Source of the DNA: Patescibacteria group bacterium
GTDB taxonomy: Bacteria; Patescibacteriota; Minisyncoccia; UBA6257; GWB1-50-10
Length of the DNA: 37,830 nt
Reading direction: 5' to 3'
NCBI GenBank assembly: GCA_030018585.1
Contig: JASEHZ010000004.1
Coordinates: 1-37,830, forward strand
Both the position numbers and the translations under genes were made by a program. This document shows, in pieces, positions 17,582 to 26,792 of this stretch. Position 1 is the first letter of the stretch, and every line of letters begins with the position of its first letter. Below the pieces are notes generated by a model that was given only the letters and a program-made list of their open reading frames with translations, searched no databases and was not told the origin of the DNA.

Positions 17582-18781
17582 TTATTTCGATATCTTCGTT
17601 ACTGCGCCAGCACCAACAGTTTTTCCGCCTTCCCGGATAGCAAACCTCTGTTTTTCCTCAAGCGCTACTGGCGCAATAAGTTTCACAGTGATACTTACAG
17701 TATCTCCCGGCATAACCATTTCAACACCCTGCGGCAAAATGACTTCACCGGTCACATCAGTTGTTCTGATATAAAACTGCGGCTTATATCCCTTAAAGAA
17801 CGGCGTATGTCTTCCGCCTTCTTCTTTTGAAAGCACGTAAACTTCGGCTTCAAATTCCGTATGAGGCGTCACACTGCCTGGTTTCGCAATAACTTGACCA
17901 CGTTCAACGTCTTCTTTTTTCAAGCCGCGGAGAAGAATACCGACATTATCACCGGCGCGAGCTTCATCAAGAGTTTTTTGGAACATTTCAACGCCAGTTA
18001 CAACAGTCTTTTGCGTCGGCCTCAAACCAATAACTTCTACTTCTTCGTTAACTTTTAAAATACCGCGTTCTGCCCGGCCAGTCACAACCGTACCGCGTCC
18101 TTCGATTGAGAAAATGTCTTCAATCGGCATCAAGAACGGCTTATCAATCTCACGAACTGGCTCTGGAATAAACGTATCCAATGCTTTTACTAATTCTAAA
18201 ATCGGCTTAGCCGCTTCATCATCAGCAGATTTTGTTTCTAACGCCTTGGTGGCTGAACCTCGAATAATCGGAGTGGTATCGCCCGGAAAATTATATTTTT
18301 TCAAAAGTTCGCGAATTTCTGATTCAACAAGATCAATAAGCTCCTTGTCATCAACCATGTCGATCTTGTTCAAAAAAACAATTATTGCCGGCACGCCCAC
18401 CTGCCTCGCAAGCAAAATATGTTCACGGGTTTGAGGCATTGGACCATCAGCCGCCGAAACCACAAGAATAGCGCCATCCATTTGAGCCGCGCCGGTAATC
18501 ATGTTTTTAATATAATCAGCGTGACCGGGCGCATCAATATGCGCATAATGACGATTTTCTGTTTCGTATTCTGAATGGTGAAGAGCAATTGTAATTCCGC
18601 GCGCTTTTTCTTCCGGCGCGTTATCAATCATATCAACCGTCTCCACTTTCTTTGTCAGACCTTTCATATGAAGCACATGCGTAATCGCCGCCGTAAGAGT
18701 CGTCTTCCCGTGGTCGACATGCCCAATAGTTCCCACATTTACATGCGGTTTGGTTCTTTGAAATTTTTCTTTTTCTGCCAT
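17582..18781 (-). CDS. tuf: translation elongation factor Tu
   Basis: [59 protein letters not shown]. Confidence 0.99.
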   Translation of the reverse strand: MAEKEKFQRTKPHVNVGTIGHVDHGKTTLTAAITHVLHMKGLTKKVETVDMIDNAPEEKARGITIALHHSEYETENRHYAHIDAPGHADYIKNMITGAAQMDGAILVVSAADGPMPQTREHILLARQVGVPAIIVFLNKIDMVDDKELIDLVESEIRELLKKYNFPGDTTPIIRGSATKALETKSADDEAAKPILELVKALDTFIPEPVREIDKPFLMPIEDIFSIEGRGTVVTGRAERGILKVNEEVEVIGLRPTQKTVVTGVEMFQKTLDEARAGDNVGILLRGLKKEDVERGQVIAKPGSVTPHTEFEAEVYVLSKEEGGRHTPFFKGYKPQFYIRTTDVTGEVILPQGVEMVMPGDTVSITVKLIAPVALEEKQRFAIREGGKTVGAGAVTKISK

Positions 18782-18874
18782 ATTTCTCTAAATTTTCTAT
18801 TTTTTGTATTTTTTTCGACCTAAAATTAAATTTGTACGACAGCTATCATTTTTGCTGATAAAATCAGACTTGTC

Positions 18875-19010
18875 AACCCTCACACCAATTGGGGATAACC
18901 TTCGTGTTAATTTCTGTTTCATTCAGACAAAAACCGAACTTTTTACAATATTTCTTTCTAGAGAATTAATTTTTTAACTCCTCAATCCCCGATTAGTGTA
19001 AGGGTTAAGC
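18875..19010. repeat. imperfect 22-nt inverted repeat upstream of tuf overlapping a candidate TTGACA
   Basis: AACCCTCACACCAATTGGGGAT and AATCCCCGATTAGTGTAAGGGTT. Confidence 0.6.
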
Positions 19011-19046
19011 CTCCCACCCTAACTGTGGATAAAACTTCAATAATTT

Positions 19047-20147
19047 CTATGGTAACGCCGGTGGTGGTATTGGTAACAAAAGCGGTTCCGCATATTTAAC
19101 AAGGGGGTCATGGCGAAGCCTGCATGCCCACTGCAGTTCTTCGCCAATTGGAACATAAAAAGCATTAATATGATAGACAAATCCCTTGATAGCGATAGGC
19201 GGCGAAATAAATAATCCTTTCGCTTCAGCGAATTCCCTTGCTCGCGCCTCCGAAATCCCCTCTTTAAAAACAATTGAAAGCGCTCCATGCGAGTACACTT
19301 TTTCAAATCCTTCGGCAGTTGTCATATCAAAATTCACAAATTGCTTTTTCCATTCATTCATACATACGGTTATGTCTAGGATAGATGAACCAGAGGTTGG
19401 CTCAATAAATTTGAAGGTAGAGAGAAAATTACTATAAATATTTTCCGTTTCTGACAAATTGGTCTCATTAGTATAACTACCAAAAGCAGTCATGTCTATC
19501 TCAAAAAGATACCTGTCATATTCTAAAAAATTTAAAATATTCAGCCATGATTTACCCTCACTTTTATAGAACGTTCTAAGTTGACGAACATCCTGGTTTG
19601 CCACCAACGCCACCGACTCATTAATTTGAGCCAACTTATCAAACATCTGTGCGCCTAATCGATTATAGTTAAATTCCTTATCTATGTCCTTAGAATTTTT
19701 TTCAAAAATTCTAATAGATATAAAAACCTGGCTAGTTTGTGGTAACAACGGTGAAGCGCGCTGAGTTTCTGGAGAATCGAAACGCAGGATATCTAAAGTA
19801 CTACCAAGAGAGTTTGGTAACATATCTTGTTCTTGCCACCCTGACGGATACTTCACCTCAAACCCATACTGCTCATTGCGGTAGGTTTGCTAAGTGGAAA
19901 TGTCAATTGTTACGGCTTTTTCCGTAGGATACCACCCTTTTTGAAAATCTTTCGGACACTTATAATCGCACAATTGAAGATTGCATATCTTATTTGTTTT
20001 CTGTTCACATTCTTGTTTAGAAGAAAAAACTTGAGTCGGCAAACCAGTAAAAGTATTGTTTCGAGAAATATAAATATAACCGGCAACGCCAATGGCAATA
20101 ATAATCGCCACCACCGCTGTAATATTTATAAATCCTTTTTGGTTCAT
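19047..20147 (-). pseudogene. secreted/membrane PsbP-like-domain protein interrupted by in-frame TAG
   Basis: ORFs 19890-20147 and 19047-19856 are in one frame; ...VTIDIST*QTYRNEQYGFEVKYPSGWQ..., where the paralogue at 21.8 kb reads ...DVSDWQTYRNEQYGFEVKYPMSWQ. Confidence 0.7.
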
Positions 20148-20155
20148 GGATAAAA

Positions 20156-20492
20156 TCAGATCTTAATATTTTCGATTTGTTTCTTCTTAAAAATAGGCAA
20201 GTCCTTTTTGATTGTTTCCCATAAAATATCTTCGGCCACGCTGAAGTATTCGTGCATAACTTTATTTCTCATGCCAATAATTTCGTTCCAGGGGATATCT
20301 GAATATTTTAACTATTTCTTCGGGAATATTTTTTACTGCTTCCCCGATAATTGACAGATTTCTTACCACCGCATCGATAGTTTTATTATCTTTCACGAAC
20401 TCTCCAAAAGACAAACCAACAACATATTCCTCTATTCTTTTTATAGATTCGTTAATATCCTCCAAATGAAGAGCGGCATCCCTTTTAGACAT
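20156..20492 (-). pseudogene. HEPN-domain protein (DUF86 family), frameshifted
   Basis: N-part MSKRDAALHLEDINESIKRIEEYV...NLSIIGEAVKNIPEEIVK; after a +1 shift at the AAAA run the frame continues KYSDIPWNEIIGMRNKVMHEYFSVAEDILWETIKKDLPIFKKKQIENIKI. Confidence 0.8.
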
Positions 20493-20775
20493 AAATTGCT
20501 TCCCGAAGAATATTCTCTCGAATCAAAGGCTTTAAGGCATTACGGGTTACTAAATCGACTTTTCTCTGAAGTAATTCGCTTAAAAATTTTTCCAATCTTA
20601 TAAAATCAAAAAAGCCAACAGGAGATTCAAGCTCCACAAGAATATCAATGTCGCTGGTTTGCGTTTGGCTTCCTCTTGCTACTGAGCCAAAAAGCGCAAG
20701 TTTTTCCACTTGATATTTACTCTTTAAAATGGGCAAGTTTTCTTTAATTCTCCTTTTAATTTCTTCTTTGTCCAT
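20485..20775 (-). CDS. MNT-type minimal nucleotidyltransferase (partner of HEPN)
   Basis: ALFGSVARGSQTQTSDIDILVE motif; overlaps HEPN gene. Confidence 0.88.
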   Translation of the reverse strand: MDKEEIKRRIKENLPILKSKYQVEKLALFGSVARGSQTQTSDIDILVELESPVGFFDFIRLEKFLSELLQRKVDLVTRNALKPLIRENILREAIYV

Positions 20776-20861
20776 GCTTTTATTATAGCAACAAAAAAGA
20801 AAAAATCAAAAATTTATAGACCGACAAAAAGTAAATGACGAAAGTAAGATATATAATATAT

Positions 20862-22400
20862 TTACTCTAATATAATTCTGACACGGAAATTCGGTGCTGA
20901 CCATCTAGTTGAACTAAGCTCATAAAAATCATTTGCTAGATTAAGCGAATTTGACCTTGTTTTTTTATAATCTACTTTTAAATGGTAATCAACAGTATCG
21001 TCATACCCCAACTGTTTATTCCGTCTTTCGGTCCTACTAATTACACTTATTGGATGATTCTTTATAATATCCAAAAAATATTTTTCTTTTTGTAGCCAAA
21101 CCGACACGGTAATTTCATCAGTCAGTAATAATATTGGTGAATCTGAACCACTGCCATATAGAGCTTCATCAGCCGAAATAATATATGGTTCTTGTCGTAG
21201 CTGAAAAATAAAATTCAATTCATCTTGATACGAATGTTCAAGTATAAAACATATTTCGCACTCTGATTCTATCTTTTTAATCTGACTAAATTTCTTTAGT
21301 TTATTTGTAATTTCAGCTAACTCAAATGCTTGATTAGTTACAATTGTCACTTTTCCTGGCGGATGAACTAAGAGGATTTTTTTACCGCCACCCCAATAAT
21401 AAAGGTCGTACGACTCAATTTGATTAGAAATAAATTTGAAGGTGGAGAGGATTTGATCTTCTAATTCTCTAGCGGCAATTGAGGAAGCTCTTAATTCAAT
21501 TGAAATAAACGGTGCTTCTACGACGTCAAATTTTTTTACAAATATACCGTAGTTATTAACCGCGTTAGAAGACTGCCAATTTGTTGAGTAAAAGTATGCC
21601 TTTTTGCCTAGAAAAAGACCTGGTGAAAAAGGGGGCGGCAAAGAATCGTTATTAGGAGAGGATTGGGTGATACCTTGAGTGATAGCCTGGGATGATAATG
21701 ATGCTACGCTTATCACATCATTGGGTTTGCTCCCCGGGACAGGGTTATAGAACTCCACTATTCTTAGAGAAGGTACTGTAGTCTGCCACGACATTGGATA
21801 TTTCACTTCAAACCCATACTGCTCATTGCGGTAGGTTTGCCAATCACTCACATCAATCGCTGATGTTGGAGTTGCTTTTTCAATTTTCTTTTCAATTTTT
21901 CCTTTTATTTGCTCAATTCCTTTTTGTGACGCTTCAATTGCTCTTTCTAATCCCTGCTTTGCAGCCTCAGGAACTTTAGCGAGATTTTCTTGGAGAACTT
22001 GCAAATGCTTTACGGTTGTTTCTTCTATATTTTTTGTAAATCCCACAATATCCTTACCTTTGTCTTTTAATTCTTTTGCTTTTTCAAGAGCGCGGTTTAA
22101 TTGATCTTCGTATTTTTGAAGCGTCTTGTCTGCAATCTCTTGCTTCCCCTTTTCAATCATTTTCTGATACTCCGCAAGCCGCACATCCGCGAGGTGAAGA
22201 TACTGCCGCGCTTTTTGTTCAGCATCAAAAGTGAAAAAGAGTTGAATTTGCTCTTTCCAAGTTTTTAAGAAATAAAAAGGATTATCCGGTGTAATGCCCG
22301 GATCCGGAAGCGTCGATGTAGTTTGCGCCAATGCAACATTCGACACAACCACAAATAACAAAGTACATACAGCAAAAAATGAGAGAAAAAAATTGTTCAT
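20862..22400 (-). CDS. exported DUF5667-like helical domain plus PsbP-like domain protein
   Basis: Signal peptide; PDNPFYFLKTWKEQIQLFFTFDAEQKARQYLHLADVRLAEYQKMIEKGK...; QTYRNEQYGFEVKYPMSWQ. Confidence 0.7.
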   Translation of the reverse strand: MNNFFLSFFAVCTLLFVVVSNVALAQTTSTLPDPGITPDNPFYFLKTWKEQIQLFFTFDAEQKARQYLHLADVRLAEYQKMIEKGKQEIADKTLQKYEDQLNRALEKAKELKDKGKDIVGFTKNIEETTVKHLQVLQENLAKVPEAAKQGLERAIEASQKGIEQIKGKIEKKIEKATPTSAIDVSDWQTYRNEQYGFEVKYPMSWQTTVPSLRIVEFYNPVPGSKPNDVISVASLSSQAITQGITQSSPNNDSLPPPFSPGLFLGKKAYFYSTNWQSSNAVNNYGIFVKKFDVVEAPFISIELRASSIAARELEDQILSTFKFISNQIESYDLYYWGGGKKILLVHPPGKVTIVTNQAFELAEITNKLKKFSQIKKIESECEICFILEHSYQDELNFIFQLRQEPYIISADEALYGSGSDSPILLLTDEITVSVWLQKEKYFLDIIKNHPISVISRTERRNKQLGYDDTVDYHLKVDYKKTRSNSLNLANDFYELSSTRWSAPNFRVRIILE

Positions 22401-22407
22401 AGATACA

Positions 22408-22686
22408 TTAAATCTTAAGTACCTGCTTAATTTTTTGTATTTCGCTCTCGACGCGCTCCACCCACTTCGCCGAAAAAATGCGTTCGTGGTCTAAACGTTC
22501 AAGGATGGTGACTATTTTATCTTGAGTAGTTGAAACCTGATTGCGAAACTCACTAAATTCGCTCTTGGTAACGAGCACATCTTTCATTCCATGAATATCG
22601 GTTACGATATCCGTTATTTTATTATCTAATTTATCAAACTGCTTATCATGTTCCAGTAGTTTTTGAATTATTTTATCTTCGTTCAT
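22408..22686 (-). CDS. coiled-coil protein of unknown function
   Basis: 92 aa heptad-rich ORF directly upstream of the 20862-22400 gene. Confidence 0.65.
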   Translation of the reverse strand: MNEDKIIQKLLEHDKQFDKLDNKITDIVTDIHGMKDVLVTKSEFSEFRNQVSTTQDKIVTILERLDHERIFSAKWVERVESEIQKIKQVLKI

Positions 22687-22711
22687 ATTAGTATTATATC
22701 ACTAAATATCA

Positions 22712-23974
22712 CTAAGGCTGAAATAGAGTTTCCGGAATAAATTTAACTTCATCTACGCCGGAAAATTGCTTGGCGGTTTTTTCAATTTGAGCCCATAAAA
22801 GACCAACTCTACACGAACCGCCGGTTGTTTTGTTTGCCGGATCATCAAATTTTAAAGTTAAAACCCCGTCTTTTAAATTAGCACTCGATAATTTAAATCC
22901 GGCTAACGGAAATTCGGTTGTAAATCCTTCTTGTTTCTCTGCTTCTGAAATCTTCCCTTGAAGCAAAATTTTTATTGCGTCCTGAATTGGAGTCATGGAA
23001 ATTGAAACTGTCCGCAAAACCGGCAAAACCGCATCACTGCTACAAGAAGTATTTTTATCTTTATTTTTATTATAAAAATATAATTCTATTTTTTTGGATT
23101 TTTCGGCTTGATTATAGGCAAACTCAACTGGTATTCGATAGGTTTTTAAATTTTCCGGCAAACCGCTTGGATTGTCGCTTTCAAACAAAAGTTCACCAGT
23201 TTTAGTAGTTGATTTGTTAAAAATCAAGCTCGCTTCAAATTTTGTTGGCGGTTTCATCCAATCGCTTTTAGCATCAAGCCGCGCGTAGCCAAGCTCTTTT
23301 CCGTTCGAATCAAAAATCGTTACTTTGCCGGCCACGGCCTCAAAAACAGTCCAACCAGCATTTACCATCCCCAAAATTTTAACTGGCGAAGAAATTGCGC
23401 CGTTTGCTTCCGGTAAAATCACGGTTATTAAATCCGAATTGTCTTCTTCGTTTCTACCGACTATTTTTTGAAATTCGTCCCGAATACCTCTCAAAAATTT
23501 ACTTACTGCGGAAATACCATAATTGCCCAAATTACTTTTAACTGTTTCCAAAGATAGATTACCTAAAATATTGCGATGATTTTTTATTACGTCTTGTATT
23601 TTTTGACCCAACTCGTCTACTACGCCACTAACAGAACTTGATTTGATTTCCGTATATTTGCTAAGCGCGTGACTCAATTGATCTTGATATTTTTTTAGGG
23701 TTTTCTCCGCTAAATCAATTCTCCCCTCTTCAAGCATTTTTTTATATTCCGCGAACCGAACTTGAGCTAAATGCAAATATTGCTCGGCTTTATTTTTTGC
23801 CCCAAATGTAAAGAAAAGATTAATCTGTTCGCGCCAATTTTTCAAGAAATAAAAGGGGCTGTCCGGCGCGATATTTACTTCCGGCAGCAAATCTTGAACC
23901 CCGAAAACAAAAGATAAATTAAAAGCAAATGCTGTAAAAATGACTACGGCTAAAATTATTTTTTGAGATTTCAT
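22712..23974 (-). CDS. exported DUF5667-like protein with Gmad2-like and GerMN-like domains
   Basis: PDSPFYFLKNWREQINLFFTFGAKNKAEQYLHLAQVRFAEYKKMLEEG; VILPEANGAISSPVKILGMVNAGWTVFEAVAGKVTIFD; C-terminal domain resembling GerMN; start taken at MKSQKIILAV. Confidence 0.7.
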   Translation of the reverse strand: MKSQKIILAVVIFTAFAFNLSFVFGVQDLLPEVNIAPDSPFYFLKNWREQINLFFTFGAKNKAEQYLHLAQVRFAEYKKMLEEGRIDLAEKTLKKYQDQLSHALSKYTEIKSSSVSGVVDELGQKIQDVIKNHRNILGNLSLETVKSNLGNYGISAVSKFLRGIRDEFQKIVGRNEEDNSDLITVILPEANGAISSPVKILGMVNAGWTVFEAVAGKVTIFDSNGKELGYARLDAKSDWMKPPTKFEASLIFNKSTTKTGELLFESDNPSGLPENLKTYRIPVEFAYNQAEKSKKIELYFYNKNKDKNTSCSSDAVLPVLRTVSISMTPIQDAIKILLQGKISEAEKQEGFTTEFPLAGFKLSSANLKDGVLTLKFDDPANKTTGGSCRVGLLWAQIEKTAKQFSGVDEVKFIPETLFQP

Positions 23975-24012
23975 AAGTTTATTATAACAAAAAAATATGC
24001 TCATAAAAATAT

Positions 24013-24043
24013 AAAAGCCCAAACGTTTGTGTCCGGGCTTTTT
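24013..24043. terminator. hairpin terminator
   Basis: AAAAGCCC...GGGCTTTTT. Confidence 0.65.
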
Positions 24044-24097
24044 CGTCGAGTTCCTTAATCTCGACTTAATTATTTTAGAGCTTTAAGTTCACGCGTG

Positions 24098-24289
24098 TCA
24101 CTGACCATCTTTTATATTCTTCAATAGGTATAAAGCTTGGCCAATCCCTATTAATATCAATCCTCCCATCAAATAAAGAACGAAGAGAAGATCCCCCCGA
24201 TTAATCATACCTAAGTTACTTAAGAAGCTAGTTACTACCATTAAGAATCCTAGTAGTACAAGAATGGCTGAAGTCCCTCTTATTATCAT
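24098..24289 (-). CDS. small two-TM protein
   Basis: 63 aa hydrophobic ORF in a three-gene minus-strand cluster. Confidence 0.55.
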   Translation of the reverse strand: MIIRGTSAILVLLGFLMVVTSFLSNLGMINRGDLLFVLYLMGGLILIGIGQALYLLKNIKDGQ

Positions 24290-24291
24290 AG

Positions 24292-24513
24292 CTACTTCAC
24301 TCCTTCCTGACTTCGGCTAATAGTAAGTTCCTGGATTGATAATCCAAAAACTTCTTTAAAATCAGCTTCGCGTCGAAGAAGGCGAATCTCCTCGGGTAAT
24401 GGCCGGTCGCCGTTCGAAAAGGGAACAAACATTTCGAAACCAACATCAACAACGATAGCACCAGCTTCTCTTAGTTTTGCTATGAGAACAAATAACATTT
24501 CGTCTGTTCCCAT
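24292..24513 (-). CDS. hypothetical protein
   Basis: 73 aa ORF, tight spacing with 24098-24289. Confidence 0.5.
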   Translation of the reverse strand: MGTDEMLFVLIAKLREAGAIVVDVGFEMFVPFSNGDRPLPEEIRLLRREADFKEVFGLSIQELTISRSQEGVK

Positions 24514-24534
24514 AAGCCATGTATCGCGATGATA

Positions 24535-24741
24535 TCAATATTGATCTCCTGCAAACACAAAGACCGTGAGCGAACGTTTTTCTTTAGCGATTGCCGAATT
24601 GAGAAATTTCTCAACGCTTTCTTTTGATTGGCGAAGCGTTTCCAGTTGTTTGTAGGTGTTTTGATCCGCGATAGCAAATACTCCGCGATTCTGGGCAATA
24701 TAGTACACCTGTCCCGTATGATGAATCAATCTTGGGTCCAT
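24535..24741 (-). CDS. hypothetical protein
   Basis: 68 aa ORF preceded by AAGGAAA SD-like sequence and a candidate promoter. Confidence 0.5.
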   Translation of the reverse strand: MDPRLIHHTGQVYYIAQNRGVFAIADQNTYKQLETLRQSKESVEKFLNSAIAKEKRSLTVFVFAGDQY

Positions 24742-24896
24742 AATATTTTCCTTTCTTTTTATTTGGACGTGATCGATTTTTTTCTACTTACTTTTCTAGA
24801 AAACTATTTAGCGTAAATAGAAAAACCTTGGCCGGTGATTAATCACTACAATCCTACAGTAGGTTTGTAATTCTTCGGTTTTTAAAAAACACTATA

Positions 24897-24926
24897 ATTA
24901 TACACTATTATATAGTAATTTATCAA
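24897..24926 (-). promoter_or_regulatory. sigma70-type promoter for the 24.1-24.7 kb cluster
   Basis: Minus strand TTGATA-N18-TATAAT. Confidence 0.55.
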
Positions 24927-24958
24927 TAGCGGGGAAAAAGAAAAATATGAGGTAAAAC

Positions 24959-26782
24959 CTACTTAATTACAGCGCGGATGCGCCTTACGCCCGCCGAGCT
25001 TGCTTCTTCTTTTATAATCTTAAAACTGCCGATTTCGCGGGTGTTTTTTACATGCGGTCCGCCGCAAATTTCTTTTGAATAATCACCGATAAAATAAACT
25101 TTTAATTTGTTCCCTAGTTGCGCGTATTTATCCTCAAAAATGCCATGCGCGCCTTTTGCCTTTGCTTCTTCAACCGTCAAAAGCTCAAAATGCACCGGCA
25201 GTTCTTCTTTGATTTTTTGATTGACTATTTTTTCCAAATTCGCAATTTCATCGTCCGTAAGTTTCCGCGGGCACGCAAAATCAAACCGCAGACGCTCGGG
25301 CGTTATATTAGCTCCTTTTTGATCAACTGTGCCGCCTAAAATGTCCGTTAAAGCCTGATGAAGAAGATGGGTGACGGTATGAAGCTTAACCACTTCTTCT
25401 GAATTATCAGCCAGGCCGCCCTTGAATTTCCCAGCCGAAGCAGTCCGGGAAAGTTCTTGATGTTTTTTATAACTTTCGTTGTATTCTTCTTCGGTCTCCA
25501 GACTAAATATATAGCCGCCTTTTTCTGCGACCATTTTCATCTGCGCCCAACTTACTCCAAGAGATTGACGTATATCGAATAGAGATTTCCCACTCAAATC
25601 AATCTCACCGGGCTTGTTATTAGTTGGCCATACCTTTTTGGGTTTAAAATCGTTATATAGTTTTCTTAGATCTGACACATCTCTAATAAGTTTTAATATT
25701 TCAGAATAGTCCTCTGCTTCTTTTAAAAGAACTGAAAGAATATTATTTTTCTTATTTAATAACTCTGGATAATCATTTCTATAGATTTCAATAACTTTAT
25801 TAACCGGTTCTAGAAAAAAATTCACGTTTATAGATCCTTCAATAAATAAATAATGGACTGTCATAGCATCGCGTATAAGACGTCTAGGAATATAATTTCT
25901 CTCTTCTTTGCCGGGTATTACCCCATCAGCAATTAAAAAGCACACAGCTTTTATATGATCCGCAACAATATATACCTTACGCTCATCATAATAAGAAGTA
26001 GCACGTTTCTTTAAAGCATCAATAATAGGTACAAATAATTCGGTTTCATAAACTGATTGTTTTCCATTCAATACTACTAACGTTCTCTCTAGTCCCATCC
26101 CCGTATCAACGTTTTTTTGTTTTAATTGCTCAAATCTACCATCAGCAGTTTTGTTATACTGCATAAACACATCATTCCAGATCTCAACCCAACCGCTTTT
26201 ATTATCACCCGTAGTTAAAGGTTCTGGCTCACCCTCGCCAGTCCAATAAAACATTTCAGTATCTGGTCCGCAAGGTCCAGTAATACCTGCCGGCCCCCAC
26301 CAATTATCTTTTTTGCCAAAAAAATAAATCCGGTTCTTAGGAATTCCTAATGCTTCCCAAACTTTCGATGATTCTTCATCGCGCGGTGCATCGCTATCTC
26401 CCACAAAACAAGAAACAGCCAATTTTTCTTTTGGCAATTTTAATACCTTAGTCAAAAACTCAAAACTCCATTCAATTGCTTCTTTTTTCCAATAGTCGCC
26501 GAAAGACCAATTGCCGAGCATTTCAAAAAAAGTTAAATGAACATCATCGCCTACCTCATCAATATCGCCGGTTCGAATACATTTTTGCACTGAAGCAACC
26601 CGCTTGCCGCCGGGATGAACCTCACCTAAAAGATAAGGCACTAAAGGATGCATACCGGCCGTAGTAAAAAGCACGGTCGAGTCATTTTCCGGAATTAAAG
26701 AAGCCGAAGGAATAATCGTGTGCCCCTTACTTTTAAAAAAATCAAAAAAAAGTTTTTTTAATTCTCCTGATTTCATTTCCAA
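24959..26782 (-). CDS. alaS: alanine-tRNA ligase, short form lacking C-terminal DHHA1/C-Ala region
   Basis: FFDFFKSKGHTIIPSASLIPENDSTVLFTTAGM; VTHLLHQAL; EICGGPHVKNTREIGSFKIIKEEASSAGVRRIRAV then stop. Confidence 0.95.
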   Translation of the reverse strand: MEMKSGELKKLFFDFFKSKGHTIIPSASLIPENDSTVLFTTAGMHPLVPYLLGEVHPGGKRVASVQKCIRTGDIDEVGDDVHLTFFEMLGNWSFGDYWKKEAIEWSFEFLTKVLKLPKEKLAVSCFVGDSDAPRDEESSKVWEALGIPKNRIYFFGKKDNWWGPAGITGPCGPDTEMFYWTGEGEPEPLTTGDNKSGWVEIWNDVFMQYNKTADGRFEQLKQKNVDTGMGLERTLVVLNGKQSVYETELFVPIIDALKKRATSYYDERKVYIVADHIKAVCFLIADGVIPGKEERNYIPRRLIRDAMTVHYLFIEGSINVNFFLEPVNKVIEIYRNDYPELLNKKNNILSVLLKEAEDYSEILKLIRDVSDLRKLYNDFKPKKVWPTNNKPGEIDLSGKSLFDIRQSLGVSWAQMKMVAEKGGYIFSLETEEEYNESYKKHQELSRTASAGKFKGGLADNSEEVVKLHTVTHLLHQALTDILGGTVDQKGANITPERLRFDFACPRKLTDDEIANLEKIVNQKIKEELPVHFELLTVEEAKAKGAHGIFEDKYAQLGNKLKVYFIGDYSKEICGGPHVKNTREIGSFKIIKEEASSAGVRRIRAVIK

Positions 26783-26792
26783 ATATTTTTTA

